Counted from the first letter of the stretch, positions 37,248 to 46,754 are shown. The stretch is DNA of 64,000 nucleotides from Bacillota bacterium (GCA_021821085.1 JAKACV010000007.1:1-64000); one strand, 5' to 3'. Notes: generated from the letters alone by a model not told the origin. A program made the numbers and translations.

Positions 37248-38515
37248 ATACGACAGCCCAAAAACGTTTATCGCCCACCGTGTACTATCTGCTCACAGGT
37301 CTGGCGCTTAGCTGGCCCGGTCTTCTCGCAAGTGGTCATCTGTTTACCGAGTGGAGCCAAGGACTAACAGAAACCCCGATCTCACTTGGCACCATTCACC
37401 TCTTGATTCTTGGGTCCATGTTAACGATTGCCTTTGGCGTGATCTACCAAATAGTTCCAATTGCCTTTCAAGCGCCTCCGATTCAACGCGATGTTTTATA
37501 CTGGCATTTACCATTACATATCCTTGCTGTTGTGACGATCGTCATAGGATTTTTATTCTCCCATTATGATCTGGTTGGTGCTGGGGGGCTTCTCCTTCTG
37601 ATCACCACAGTGGCATATGGATTTCTCGTTTTCCGAAGCTACTCACGAGCCCGCAATCAAACATTGGTGCACAAAACTTTGTCCCTACCCCTTATTTCCC
37701 TCTTTATCGTACTTTGCATCGGGATTTTCCAGGCATTTTTCCCCCCACTCGTTTCTCATAGTGTTCTTACAAGTCACGTGATCGTCGGTGGATTTACCTT
37801 TTGGGGAGCACTTGTCATCACATTTTCTTATAAACTTGTTCCCATGTTTGCACTCAGTCATGGCTACAGTGTTTCATTATCTCGTACAATCAGACTATAC
37901 TTTATTGGCGTTATATCAATTTTCATCTCTCTATGGATTGCTAATCCATTATTTTCGAGAGTTCTGTCATTTTCTGGATCCCTACTTGTTATATTCGCGC
38001 TTTTTTCTTTTATACGCGATATGATCTTGATTATTCGATCTAGAAAAAGACGACGAATCGTTTTACCACTCTTCAATGCACTAGTGTCGACTGGTTGTTT
38101 TGTTATTGGACATATCCTCCTCATGTTGGCGATTCTTCTTCAAAATCGGAGCTTTTTGATCCCCTCTGTGTTCCTATTCGGATTTGGCGGAATTATGCCC
38201 CTTATGTTTGCCTATATACAAAAAATAGTCCCTTTTCTATGGTTTGAATATCGGTTTAGCAAGCGACCTGAACGCAAACAAGCTCCAGCAATTGATGAAA
38301 TGGTCCCCAGAGGAATTTCACAAATGGGCATCGGGGTCTATTACGCAGGAGTTGTATGTGGTCTTCTCGTGCTTTTGCAAGGCAATATATCCTCACAATC
38401 ACTATGGACTTATATCCAGTGGTTGGCTGCGATCTTCATGACAAGCGGAAGTCTACTTCTCTTTCTTGCACTGCGCCATGTGCTAACAATTGGCGGACCG
38501 CGCCCTCAAGAATGA
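37244..38515 (+). CDS. Polytopic membrane protein with conserved intramembrane histidines (haem-copper oxidase subunit I/NnrS-like)
   Basis: 423 aa, about 12 transmembrane helices. Histidines occur inside or at the ends of helices (GTIHLLILGSMLTIAFGVIYQIVPI, LYWHLPLHILAVV, LTSHVIVGGFTFWGALVITFSYKLVP), a pattern seen in NnrS-like and oxidase subunit I-like proteins. This suggests haem or metal binding, but I cannot name the family with certainty. GGGAGAG precedes the ATG. No partner subunit nearby. Confidence 0.65.
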   Translation: MNTTAQKRLSPTVYYLLTGLALSWPGLLASGHLFTEWSQGLTETPISLGTIHLLILGSMLTIAFGVIYQIVPIAFQAPPIQRDVLYWHLPLHILAVVTIVIGFLFSHYDLVGAGGLLLLITTVAYGFLVFRSYSRARNQTLVHKTLSLPLISLFIVLCIGIFQAFFPPLVSHSVLTSHVIVGGFTFWGALVITFSYKLVPMFALSHGYSVSLSRTIRLYFIGVISIFISLWIANPLFSRVLSFSGSLLVIFALFSFIRDMILIIRSRKRRRIVLPLFNALVSTGCFVIGHILLMLAILLQNRSFLIPSVFLFGFGGIMPLMFAYIQKIVPFLWFEYRFSKRPERKQAPAIDEMVPRGISQMGIGVYYAGVVCGLLVLLQGNISSQSLWTYIQWLAAIFMTSGSLLLFLALRHVLTIGGPRPQE

Positions 38516-38533
38516 CTCTATCGCACAATATGT

Positions 38534-38986
38534 TTAAAATACAAATAATCGAAGTATAGTATAACTAATGGATGATGATGTGATCATAGCGAGACCTTTT
38601 GCTAGATCGCTACTGATTGCGAAAGGCAATACAGATACAGATACTATCTCATGTGAGAAAAACGACAATGAAACATCATTAATGACCACATTCAAGGCAC
38701 CTTGAAGCCAAAACAGGAGTTTTTGCCGACGACTTTGCGTCGCCTGATCGGCAAAAGTCCACTTTCTATTTAGCAAATAACTGGTGGCAATGGTACATAG
38801 CACGGCAAATGTATTGTAGACGAGTAGACGTTGCGCAACATGTGTCGGCGCCACAAACATACATAAATTGAGAATGCCTAGATCTACCGTCGCATTAACC
38901 ACACCGACAAGCAGAAATTGATGATAGCGACGCAGCGAAATGCGGGCTTTACGTGCAGCGGTTAATGATACTTCCGGCAATGTCAT
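38534..38986 (-). CDS. GtrA-family membrane protein
   Basis: 150 aa with four transmembrane helices. YHQFLLVGVVNATVDLGILNL and TSYLLNRKWTFADQA match the GtrA/DPMS-like family, small flippase-type proteins for polyprenyl-linked sugars in cell-surface glycosylation. No glycosyltransferase gene is adjacent. Convergent with the preceding membrane-protein gene (18-bp gap). Confidence 0.85.
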   Translation of the reverse strand: MTLPEVSLTAARKARISLRRYHQFLLVGVVNATVDLGILNLCMFVAPTHVAQRLLVYNTFAVLCTIATSYLLNRKWTFADQATQSRRQKLLFWLQGALNVVINDVSLSFFSHEIVSVSVLPFAISSDLAKGLAMITSSSISYTILRLFVF

Positions 38987-39096
38987 GGCGATTCCTCCAT
39001 CGTGCCATCAGTATACCCCGCAATCTTTAAAATTCATTTAAAATATAAGAAACGCCACAGAAGGATGGTCCTTTAGAGTTTCTTCATATGTATGTG

Positions 39097-39116
39097 AACA
39101 TCTGTTAACAGGTGTT
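39097..39116. promoter_or_regulatory. Palindrome around CTGTTAACAG
   Basis: AACATCTGTTAACAGGTGTT is a near-perfect 20-bp palindrome in the 247-bp gap between the GtrA gene and tlp. It resembles an operator, but no regulator gene is close. Confidence 0.35.
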
Positions 39117-39167
39117 TGCACGTGCATACCTTTTGTAATCCGTGGTCATTTGCACCTATAACAAATA

Positions 39168-39198
39168 GACTGCATCCTCTTGTCGGAGAATAGCAGTC
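39168..39198 (-). terminator. Probable terminator of tlp
   Basis: On the minus strand GACTGC...GCAGTC pairs, with additional inner pairs (TCTCC/GAGGA-like), followed by TATTTGTT. It lies 36 bp after the tlp stop. Confidence 0.5.
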
Positions 39199-39233
39199 CA
39201 ATAAACAATCTGCTCTATCCATTATCGCAACTT

Positions 39234-39443
39234 TTATTGAGGAAAATCGTCCTCAAGCGCATGCTTAAACTCATCCATACTTTGGACTCGTCGAGCATTT
39301 TTTTCTTGCAAGTGATCTCTTTTCTCATCTGACATGGCAACAGAGGCAAGTACTTCATCTGCCTGTATCATATTATGTTCAGTGTTAGCGATTGCTTCTT
39401 TAATCTTATCTACATGATCATTTCGACTCTCTGATTGCGCCAC
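39234..39443 (-). CDS. tlp: Small acid-soluble spore protein, Tlp family
   Basis: 69 aa from GTG 39443 (the frame is open to 39455). SRNDHVDKIKEAIANTEHNMIQADEVLA and MSDEKRDHLQEKNARRVQSMDEFKHALEDD match the Tlp family (thioredoxin-like spore protein, about 75 aa). It indicates an endospore former; expression is expected in the forespore. Single gene. Confidence 0.85.
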   Translation of the reverse strand: MAQSESRNDHVDKIKEAIANTEHNMIQADEVLASVAMSDEKRDHLQEKNARRVQSMDEFKHALEDDFPQ

Positions 39444-39539
39444 CCTTGACCACACCCTTCTCTACTGCTTAGATACGGAGATTAGGATGTGTAATTTGAA
39501 GTGACGTTATACACAGGTCATTTGCAGTTAACTCATGAA

Positions 39540-39791
39540 CTACTTATCCTGACTTGACAGACCATCAGCACAGGAACGACATACTTTTTTCCCATGAACG
39601 TCAAGCAAGCCCTCATCGCCTCCGCAAAATTCACAATGAATATGAAATTTCCGCAGAATCACCTGGCCTGTCTCGTCGTAAAAAATTTCAATCGGATCAC
39701 CCGGTTCCAAACCTAATGTTTTACGTAGTTCTTTTGGAATTACCACACGTCCCAAGGCATCTAACGGTCGACTCATACCTGTTACCTTCAC
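39540..39791 (-). CDS. AbrB-family transition-state regulator with zinc-like C-terminus
   Basis: 83 aa. N-terminal swapped-hairpin DNA-binding domain (VTGMSRPLDALGRVVIPKELRKTLGLEPGDPIEIF), then a C-terminal CxxC...CxxC module (HCEFCGG and VCRSC) in place of the ordinary AbrB dimerisation tail. GTG start with AGAGGGTG. Controls stationary-phase genes in relatives; targets here unknown. Confidence 0.88.
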   Translation of the reverse strand: MKVTGMSRPLDALGRVVIPKELRKTLGLEPGDPIEIFYDETGQVILRKFHIHCEFCGGDEGLLDVHGKKVCRSCADGLSSQDK

Positions 39792-39854
39792 AAATACACC
39801 CTCTCAAATCTATTTTCCCTATCATAACACGGATGACAACAAACGTGAACATAA

Positions 39855-39890
39855 GAAAACGCCTCCACAAGTCCGAGTGGCAAGCGTTTC
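39855..39890 (-). terminator. Probable terminator of copZ
   Basis: On the minus strand a stem formed by GAAACGC..GCCAC and GTGG..GCGTTTTC is followed by TTAT. It lies 35 bp after the copZ stop and before abrB. Confidence 0.55.
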
Positions 39891-39924
39891 TCTATACTTT
39901 ACTATCACCGATGGTTCACCGAAT

Positions 39925-40131
39925 TTATGAAACTAATTCATAGCCAGCATCATCAATCGCGACGCGAATGCTTTCGTAACTAATCTGTTCTGTCATCTCC
40001 ACAGCCACCTCACCTTTTTCAAGGTGTACTGTTGCTTTTGCAATACCATCTAATTCGACCAACGCCGTTTCTACAGCATGTTTACAATGATTACAGGTCA
40101 TACCTTTTACTTTTAGCGTTTTGATTTGCAA
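39925..40131 (-). CDS. copZ: Copper chaperone CopZ-like (heavy-metal-associated domain)
   Basis: 68 aa HMA domain with KVKGMTCNHCKHAV metal site and the standard beta-alpha-beta order; delivers Cu(I) to copper ATPases in relatives. TTG start with GGGGATGG. No copA or csoR gene in the window, so it stands alone. Confidence 0.88.
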   Translation of the reverse strand: MQIKTLKVKGMTCNHCKHAVETALVELDGIAKATVHLEKGEVAVEMTEQISYESIRVAIDDAGYELVS

Positions 40132-40232
40132 AGTGATTCCATCCCCTTAGAATGTGATGTCTTACGGGAGCATTATACCATACCCCCCTATTGTATTTGA
40201 AGGGAATTGTGAATAATCGTCTATGGAGTTCA

Positions 40233-40697
40233 TTATTTAGTGATGTGAATAAGTTTCGAACGCCGAGTGACGATCACTAACAACAACGTCTCGACACTGA
40301 GAATCAACACCTGAATAATCCAAACAGTCAATTCTCCAATCATTCCAAGCAGCATGATCCCCATCGCGGAACCCATAGATGCAGAGAGTGTAGCTTCGGT
40401 GATGTCAAGAAGCATTGAAGGCCCGGCAATCAAATAGGTAGCTAACACATTGACGACAAGACTACTGCAGACCCCGACCAGTTTACTTCCTGTTACGATC
40501 TCAGCGAACATTGAGAAAACAAAACTAAAAGCCATGCTGTTCCCCATGCACACTCGCATTTTTACATCCAAGGGAATGTGCTCGATCGTTTGGCTCATCA
40601 ATTGGTAAAATACAATCACGCCGATAAGAGTCCCGACAAAACTTGTCACCAACAGCAAAGTTATCCCTCTTCCACTTAGTAAGATGACAACGCCCAT
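40233..40697 (-). CDS. Membrane protein, unknown
   Basis: 154 aa, four hydrophobic segments (about 7-30, 48-65, 75-95, 110-142) and a basic C-terminus. No family recognised. The central segment (CMGNSMAFSFVFSMFAEIVTGSKLVG) is Met/Ser-rich. It lies on the same strand as copZ, about 100 bp upstream of it. Confidence 0.55.
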   Translation of the reverse strand: MGVVILLSGRGITLLLVTSFVGTLIGVIVFYQLMSQTIEHIPLDVKMRVCMGNSMAFSFVFSMFAEIVTGSKLVGVCSSLVVNVLATYLIAGPSMLLDITEATLSASMGSAMGIMLLGMIGELTVWIIQVLILSVETLLLVIVTRRSKLIHITK

Positions 40698-40809
40698 GCT
40701 AGATCATATGCGACGTCATTTTTTTCATGGACAACTTCTTTGCATTGTGACTCATTTACTAATGAAACTAGAAGCTATTTCGTCCGAGCGCATTATGCAA
40801 GTCTGTTTG

Positions 40810-40902
40810 TTAATGTGCAGCAAACACAAGAACCATACTCGCGAACACGGAGAACAGTGTAAATGCACGCCACATAAAACGCATCGCTTTTTCATCGTTC
40901 AT
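40810..40902 (-). CDS. 30-aa single-TM protein
   Basis: MNDEKAMRFMWR followed by a hydrophobic helix (AFTLFSVFASMVLVFAAH). GGGGGA lies 7 bases before the ATG. It precedes the 154-aa membrane protein on the same strand. Unknown function; too short for family assignment, but the ribosome-binding site and composition support a real gene. Confidence 0.5.
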   Translation of the reverse strand: MNDEKAMRFMWRAFTLFSVFASMVLVFAAH

Positions 40903-41008
40903 TTTAATTTCCCCCATTACCTTGTTTCATTTTATCATTAACATACACCGTGAATTTTAAAAAAAGCTTGATCTGCGAAGATTTTTATACAAGGTATTGT
41001 TGATCGCC

Positions 41009-41716
41009 TTAGACCCCCAATACGTATTTATAGATCAGGATAAAATGACATATACTACCAGCTAAAACAAAGAGGTGCCACACGGTATGGTGGTATGTGA
41101 GTTTTCTCCAAATATAAAAAACCGTTCCGACCGTGTAGAACAATCCTCCAGCAAATAGATACAGAATCGCCGCAAGCGATAATACGTGCATCATCGGATT
41201 CAAGAAAAACACAGCCATCCAACCAAGAATGATATATCCAAGCGTAGATAGAAAGACAAATTCCTTTACATAAAACGCCTTAAATACAATCCCTCCTATT
41301 GCAATTGCCCATATGACAGACAGCATGACCCAAGCTTCTCTACCTCTAACTAGAATGAGAAGGAGAGGGGTATAGGTTCCCGCAATAAACAAATAAATCG
41401 CAGAATGATCCAGGATTTCAAAAACATTTTTGGCCCTGCCAGTAGGTAAACTGTGTAAAAGGGTAGAACAGCTATAAAGAAGCAACATCGTAAAACCAAA
41501 AATCATGGCACTTATGATGTGAAGTAGATTCCCTTGTAGTGTAGTCGATACAATTAACATCACCAAGGCAACTAAACTAAAAGCGATCCCAAGCCCATGG
41601 CTTATTGCATTGCTCATCTCCTGCTGACGAGTAAATGTATGTGTCTTCGCTGTAACCAACCTCCATATTTTATTCGTATATTTTACCTGGCTGATCCTGA
41701 TAAATACCACTATCAT
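41009..41716 (-). CDS. Hemolysin III / TrhA-family membrane protein
   Basis: 235 aa at the longest start; the core begins QEMSNAISHGLGIAFSLVALV. Seven transmembrane helices with the family's conserved sites SCSTLLHSL, LDHSAIYLFIAGTYTPLLL and WHLFVLAGSICHFILIY (conserved His/Ser/Asp, probable metal site). PAQR/hemolysin III superfamily, linked to membrane-lipid homeostasis. The start codon is uncertain; the ATG at 41716 was kept although the first ~30 residues are not typical. Confidence 0.85.
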   Translation of the reverse strand: MIVVFIRISQVKYTNKIWRLVTAKTHTFTRQQEMSNAISHGLGIAFSLVALVMLIVSTTLQGNLLHIISAMIFGFTMLLLYSCSTLLHSLPTGRAKNVFEILDHSAIYLFIAGTYTPLLLILVRGREAWVMLSVIWAIAIGGIVFKAFYVKEFVFLSTLGYIILGWMAVFFLNPMMHVLSLAAILYLFAGGLFYTVGTVFYIWRKLTYHHTVWHLFVLAGSICHFILIYKYVLGV

Positions 41717-41770
41717 CTCTCAACGATCGCGCATGTACTGTAAGAGGCATGTAAAGGAGGTCAAAGTGAG

Positions 41771-42343
41771 ATGATGGAGATGTTAAAAAAGATATTTGGC
41801 CCGAGTGAATCAGAGGTAACAGATCGTTCACAGGAATCTCGCGTGCAGATGCAAAACGGTATAGGTCAGCAGGCGATGCAACCTATCGAAAATGAGTATC
41901 AAGAACGGTTCCCGGGAAATTTCCTACCTCACAACAGGTTTGCGCGTGATATGCAGCAACAGAAGATGCAACCGTATAAACGCGGTCTCTTTTCTTTTTT
42001 CACAAAAGCGAGAGCAGACCTCAGCAACTTACAGAGCAAGGCACAAAGTGGACTTACAAGGAATAAAATTGGTAAAAACCCTTCTCGATCTATAGTTAGT
42101 CCACATTCATCTACACACATCGGTCCTTCTTCTAGACATTCTTATCCTCACAGGATGATACCCATGTATCCACCCTATCCCCCACAGGCAAATATAGCAC
42201 AACAGTCACGATCAAAAGGGTTCCAAACACCGCATCTACCTATGCTGCCTCAGCAAAGACGGCAAATACCTTTGCAGGGTTCTACAAAAATACCAGTACA
42301 GCGGTACCGACGTTCTGTACCAGGACCGCGTAACTTTTATTGA
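41771..42343 (+). CDS. Pro/Gln/Arg-rich low-complexity protein, unknown
   Basis: 190 aa. Short amphipathic N-terminus (MLKKIFGPSESE), a central segment RGLFSFFTKARADLSNLQSKAQSG, then a basic Pro/Gln/Arg-rich tail (YPPYPPQANIAQQSR, MLPQQRRQ). Such composition is seen in spore-coat or cell-surface proteins of Bacillales, but there is no clear match. GGAGGTCAAAG before the ATG. It ends 17 bp before the next gene's start and may be co-transcribed with the ABC ATPase. Confidence 0.6.
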   Translation: MMEMLKKIFGPSESEVTDRSQESRVQMQNGIGQQAMQPIENEYQERFPGNFLPHNRFARDMQQQKMQPYKRGLFSFFTKARADLSNLQSKAQSGLTRNKIGKNPSRSIVSPHSSTHIGPSSRHSYPHRMIPMYPPYPPQANIAQQSRSKGFQTPHLPMLPQQRRQIPLQGSTKIPVQRYRRSVPGPRNFY

Positions 42344-42359
42344 CCAGGTGAAACTGTCG

Positions 42360-43418
42360 ATGTCAGATTCGACAACAGATAGACAGCATGCTACCATGTG
42401 GGCATCAGAACGCTTACAAGTGAAAGGGAGTCTCCGTTTGCTAGATCTCGAGCTCACTCTCCCGCGAAAATCATTTACACTTCACGTTCAACTACAAATG
42501 CCACAAGGGAGTCTATATGGTCTATTTGGTCCATCAGCAGCAGGTAAATCAAGCATACTACAGGTTCTTGCTGGATTTGAAAAAAATGCCGTGGGGAGAT
42601 TTCTGCTTGACGAAGAGGTGATTTTTTCTACAACCCAAACGTCCTCGATTCGCCAACCCCCATGGCAGCGACAGATTGGATTTGTAGAGCAAAATGCCAA
42701 CCTTTTCCCACATATCACCGTTTTGCAAAATATTCTTTTTAGCACAAAAGGAAAATCGACATCGTGGCAGGAAAAGGTCATCGATCGCCTTTCATTACGA
42801 CCGTATCTACAGATGCGACCCGCACTATTATCAGGAGGACTTGCGCAGCGAGTGTCGTTGGCACGAGCTCTTGTTCGCCGACCGAAACTCTTGTTGTTAG
42901 ATGAACCGCTATCGGCGCTCGACTGGGAGGCTCGCAATGAACTGCAAGATGTGATTATGGACATTCAGCGGGAAATAGGCTGCACAACCTTGCTTGTCAC
43001 TCATCAACTCAGTGAGGCACAGAAAATGTGCGAACAAATCGGCATTATGGATCGCGGGCAACTCCTACAACTAGGGACGCCGAGTGATGTAATGGATCAT
43101 CCTGCCTCTCCACGTGTTGCACAATTAGTGGGTTATGAACACTTCTTGGATCTTCGAGGCGTAATGGCAGCAGAGCGCATCGCCATTCATCCGGATCGAA
43201 TCGTATTGGGGTATTACCCAGATCAAGGGGTTTGCTTAACTGGGATTATTCAAGATATCGTTTTACAAGGTGGACAAAAGAGAATGAAAGTATCACTTGA
43301 ACACACCCAAAAGGTGATCTCTGCTTCGTTATTGCCGACGCAGACAGTGTCAGTGGGTCAACTGGTCACATTAACTGCGATTCACCCGCCGCATTTTGCC
43401 GTGCATCAAATGCCATGA
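42360..43418 (+). CDS. ABC transporter ATP-binding protein, ModC-like
   Basis: 352 aa. Walker A GPSAAGKSS, signature LSGGLAQRVSLARAL (last Q of the usual LSGGQ replaced by L), Walker B LLLLDEPLSALD and switch VTHQ. The ~120-residue C-terminal extension (GVMAAERIAIHPDRIVLG...) looks like a TOBE/mop-type domain of the molybdate/sulfate importers. No permease or binding protein is adjacent, so the substrate is unknown. The ATG at 42360 follows AGGTGA. Its 3' end overlaps the convergent bshB2 by 53 bp. Confidence 0.82.
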   Translation: MSDSTTDRQHATMWASERLQVKGSLRLLDLELTLPRKSFTLHVQLQMPQGSLYGLFGPSAAGKSSILQVLAGFEKNAVGRFLLDEEVIFSTTQTSSIRQPPWQRQIGFVEQNANLFPHITVLQNILFSTKGKSTSWQEKVIDRLSLRPYLQMRPALLSGGLAQRVSLARALVRRPKLLLLDEPLSALDWEARNELQDVIMDIQREIGCTTLLVTHQLSEAQKMCEQIGIMDRGQLLQLGTPSDVMDHPASPRVAQLVGYEHFLDLRGVMAAERIAIHPDRIVLGYYPDQGVCLTGIIQDIVLQGGQKRMKVSLEHTQKVISASLLPTQTVSVGQLVTLTAIHPPHFAVHQMP

Positions 43419-44079
43419 AATGCTCTACAAGATCTAAATGAGCAATGGCTTGTCGATCGCTTTTCCATAACCATTGATGTAACTGGGATTGAGTGCGATG
43501 TGCGCGAAAGGCAGTCAACTTCTCTTTTGCAAAAGCTTTCACGTCAATCGATGTGAAGTGCCGTTTGTGAAGAAGATCATCCTGTTTCTGAGCGAACATG
43601 GATGGCCATACCACATAATATAACTTGACTTCACAAGATATCGAAGTCTGCATACATGCTTGACGATACTTTATAAAGGCGTCCGTTGTTGCTCCACCAA
43701 TCGCACAGTGGTCAGGATGCCCACCAAATTCTTCGTGAAAACTGATGATGACAGTTGGTCGGGTACGCTCCATTTCTGTGAGAATCATCTGTGTCAAGCG
43801 TTCATGCGGATAGATTTCAAGCGTCTTATCACGCAAACCAAGTAAGCGCAATTCACGTACAGAGAGCGCATCGCATGCCGCTTGCAATTCTTGCTGTCGC
43901 AAATCAGCGAGAGTTTCGCGACTGGCAATGATCGGGTCCCCCATGCGACGCCCCATCTCCCCAAGAGTTGCACAAAGCAAAGTCACGTGATGACCTTCTT
44001 TTGCATACTTCGCCAGTGTTCCTCCACAAATAAAAGTCTCATCGTCTGGATGGGCAAAAACGGCGAGTAGATCACTCAT
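43366..44079 (-). CDS. bshB2: Bacillithiol biosynthesis deacetylase BshB2-like (PIG-L family)
   Basis: 237 aa. Zn-dependent N-acetylglucosaminyl-malate deacetylase of bacillithiol synthesis. The AHPDDE and HPDH zinc motifs are visible. The ATG at 44079 (GGGGAGAG upstream) was chosen over 44178. It follows yojF, the same pairing as yojF-yojG in Bacillus. End of the bkd/lipA operon. C-terminus overlaps the ABC ATPase gene on the opposite strand. Confidence 0.88.
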   Translation of the reverse strand: MSDLLAVFAHPDDETFICGGTLAKYAKEGHHVTLLCATLGEMGRRMGDPIIASRETLADLRQQELQAACDALSVRELRLLGLRDKTLEIYPHERLTQMILTEMERTRPTVIISFHEEFGGHPDHCAIGGATTDAFIKYRQACMQTSISCEVKLYYVVWPSMFAQKQDDLLHKRHFTSIDVKAFAKEKLTAFRAHRTQSQLHQWLWKSDRQAIAHLDLVEHFMAFDARQNAAGESQLM

Positions 44080-44110
44080 TTCAAATCTCTCCCCTTCATC
44101 TACTCGGAAA

Positions 44111-44437
44111 CTACAATGCAAACGGTTTGATGCTAACTTCCAGCGTACGCGACAAACGCTGTTGGCGATCATAGGCACTACAGATTACCTGATGATCAGT
44201 CAGTTGCATATGAGTAAGTTGATCCATTTGAATGAGGCCTTGTTCTGCGTCTATGGCTAAAAAGACACGATAAGGTCCCGCCCCACGAACAAAGGCCGTA
44301 TGAAGTACGGCCTTTCCGTTGCGCCAATAGGCACCTGGGTTTACTTCTAAGTGAATATACACAGGTAGTCCATACCATCGTGTAAGCGCAGTAAGCAATT
44401 GTGCAGTATCAATGACCTGTACTCCTTCGTCGTTCAT
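44111..44437 (-). CDS. yojF: YojF-family (DUF1806) protein
   Basis: 108 aa. [56 protein letters not shown] matches the YojF family, which is always next to bshB2 (yojG) in Bacillales; function unknown. Start overlaps the lipA stop (ATGA). Confidence 0.85.
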   Translation of the reverse strand: MNDEGVQVIDTAQLLTALTRWYGLPVYIHLEVNPGAYWRNGKAVLHTAFVRGAGPYRVFLAIDAEQGLIQMDQLTHMQLTDHQVICSAYDRQQRLSRTLEVSIKPFAL

Positions 44438-45360
44438 CTTGCTTCCGACGATTGCGCAATGACGTCACTTGCCTGTTCATGCGCATGATAAGAACTGCGA
44501 ACCAGCGGACCAGATTCAACATGTTTGAATCCGCGTTGTAACCCTTCTTTTTTTAGTTCAGCAAATTCCTCTGGCGTATAATATTTTTCTACACTCAAAT
44601 GTTTGCGTGTAGGTTGAAGATATTGTCCAATGGTCAAAATCGAAACATCTACTTTGCGCAAATCATCAAGAGTGACCAAAATTTCATCCCAAGTTTCGCC
44701 AACCCCAAGCATAATGCTTGATTTCGTAGGTATCGAAGGGTGCATCTCGTGAGCGCGTTGCAGGAGTTCCAATGTTCGAGCATATTTTGCCTTTGAGCGC
44801 ACTCGATCTGACAATCGTTCAACCGTCTCGATATTGTGATTCAAAATATCCGGATGCGCATCCATCACAAGCTGCAATGCATCACGATTGCCCATAAAGT
44901 CTGGAATCAGCACCTCCACTGCACACTCAGGACTGGCCATTCGAACTTTTTTAATACATTGCGCAAAAATAGATGCGCCTCCATCTGCAAGATCATCGCG
45001 AGCAACAGACGTAATCACGACGTGTCGCAACCCCATTTGTACAACAGCTTCTGCTACTCGCTCTGGTTCAGCAAGGTCTAGTTCAGTAGGTTTCCCCGAA
45101 GTGACTGCGCAAAAGCGACAAGCACGCGTACAGATTTCACCAAGAATCATAAACGTGGCTGTTCGATGGAACCAACACTCATAAATGTTAGGGCATTTCG
45201 CCTCTTCACACACCGTATGAAGATTTCCTTGACGCATAATATTCTTTAATTCTTTAAAATCCCCACTCGTCTTCAATTGAACTTTCAACCACTCTGGTCG
45301 GCGTAGTGGGCGTGTTTCAGCTTCTTGCACTACATTAGATTGTCGGTCTTCTTGTGTCAT
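44434..45360 (-). CDS. lipA: Lipoyl synthase
   Basis: 308 aa radical-SAM enzyme that inserts two sulfurs into octanoyl groups to make lipoyl cofactor. Two 4Fe-4S sites: [12 protein letters not shown] (auxiliary cluster) and CTRACRFC (radical SAM). Its position directly after bkdB fits supply of lipoate to the E2 of the branched-chain dehydrogenase. Start ATG with AGAAGGAT. Confidence 0.95.
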   Translation of the reverse strand: MTQEDRQSNVVQEAETRPLRRPEWLKVQLKTSGDFKELKNIMRQGNLHTVCEEAKCPNIYECWFHRTATFMILGEICTRACRFCAVTSGKPTELDLAEPERVAEAVVQMGLRHVVITSVARDDLADGGASIFAQCIKKVRMASPECAVEVLIPDFMGNRDALQLVMDAHPDILNHNIETVERLSDRVRSKAKYARTLELLQRAHEMHPSIPTKSSIMLGVGETWDEILVTLDDLRKVDVSILTIGQYLQPTRKHLSVEKYYTPEEFAELKKEGLQRGFKHVESGPLVRSSYHAHEQASDVIAQSSEAR

Positions 45361-45403
45361 CTGCGATCCTTCTCTCTATCGAACTTCGCGAGTCAGACCG
45401 AGA

Positions 45404-46711
45404 CTAGTAGAGACTGGTCGACTCAGTTAGCCCGTCTAGCCGCTGTTTGATGGAGCGCAAAAATTGTCCTGCTATCCATCCATCAAGTACGCGGTGGTCT
45501 AAACTTAAACATAAGTTTACCATTGAACGAATTGCAATACTATCATCGTCCCGTATAACAGGTCGCCGCACAATTGATTCCACCGACAAGATGGCAGCTT
45601 GCGGTGCATTGATGATGGGCTGGGATAAGATTGAGCCAAACGCTCCTGTATTATTTACAGTAAACGTCCCATCCTGGACATCTTGCAGAGTTAACTTGCC
45701 AGCGCGCGCGCGCTGTGCTAAATCCGAGATAGAACTAGCTAAACCTAGAACGTTAAGACGATCTGCATGATGAATCACTGGGACGACCAAGGCACTGTCT
45801 GTCGCCACAGCAATAGATATATGGATATCCTTCTTCACAATGATCTTCTCTTCAGCCCACGTCGAATTGATTATCGGAAATTCTTTTAACGCTTCTACAA
45901 CTGATTTTATAAAAAACGGTAGATATGTTAAGGTAATCCCTTCACGTCGTTTAAACTCATCCTTATGCTGTTCGCGCAGGCGAACCAGTGGTGTGACGTC
46001 CACCTCCACCATCATCCAGGCATGCGGCGCTTGTTGTTTACTTTGTAACATCCGCGACGCAATCGTTTTACGCATCGCTGTGACGGGTATCCACTCTTCA
46101 TTACTCGGTACTTCACTTGGCGTGTTACCTGTACTTACTTGAATCGATGCACTCGGAGTTGCAAGAACTGGCGCCGAGCTTAACGGCACTTGCTCAACTG
46201 GCTCAGGTTGACTGACTGTGGCAGATCGCGTATCAAACGCAAGAACATCCTTACGAGTCACGCGCCCGCCAAGTCCTGTTCCAGTAACAGATTTCAGGTC
46301 AATCCCACGCTCTTGCGCGAGTTTTAGAACCGCTGGCGAGTAGCGCAACTGTTGTCCTGACCCCTGTGGTTCAGGAGCCAAAGCAGAAGTTGACATCTCT
46401 ATTTGGGAATGCGATGTCGTAGTGGAAGCTGGCTGTTCCACTGGTGATGTCTCCAATGGAATCGAGGATTTCTCATTCACTTCTTCAATCACAGCAATGG
46501 GCGTTCCAACTTTTACTGTCTCATTCTCTGGAACAAGAATAGCAGTTAAGACTCCATCAAAATCAGAAGGAATTTCGGCATTTACTTTATCTGTAACCAC
46601 TTCAACGAGCGGCTCATATTTATACACAGATTCTCCAACTTGCTTTAACCACTTACCAAGTGTACCTTCTGTAACACTTTCGCCTAACTTCGGCATTTTA
46701 ACTTCTGCCAT
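45404..46711 (-). CDS. bkdB: Branched-chain 2-oxoacid dehydrogenase E2 (dihydrolipoamide acyltransferase)
   Basis: 435 aa. Lipoyl domain (MPKLGESVTEGTLGKWLKQVGESV..EVVTDKVNAEIPS with the lipoylated Lys), a Pro/Ser/Thr-rich linker, a peripheral-subunit-binding domain (YSPAVLKLAQERGIDLKSVTGTGLGGRVTRKDV), another linker, then the catalytic domain ending in SLDHRVLDGWIAGQF (active-site His/Asp). The ATG at 46711 (AAAGGAGG) is chosen over 46798. Scaffold of the complex. Confidence 0.95.
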   Translation of the reverse strand: MAEVKMPKLGESVTEGTLGKWLKQVGESVYKYEPLVEVVTDKVNAEIPSDFDGVLTAILVPENETVKVGTPIAVIEEVNEKSSIPLETSPVEQPASTTTSHSQIEMSTSALAPEPQGSGQQLRYSPAVLKLAQERGIDLKSVTGTGLGGRVTRKDVLAFDTRSATVSQPEPVEQVPLSSAPVLATPSASIQVSTGNTPSEVPSNEEWIPVTAMRKTIASRMLQSKQQAPHAWMMVEVDVTPLVRLREQHKDEFKRREGITLTYLPFFIKSVVEALKEFPIINSTWAEEKIIVKKDIHISIAVATDSALVVPVIHHADRLNVLGLASSISDLAQRARAGKLTLQDVQDGTFTVNNTGAFGSILSQPIINAPQAAILSVESIVRRPVIRDDDSIAIRSMVNLCLSLDHRVLDGWIAGQFLRSIKQRLDGLTESTSLY

Positions 46712-46754
46712 ATGAACGATAAACCTCCTTTGTTGCTTGCGCGCGAAGTGGGAC

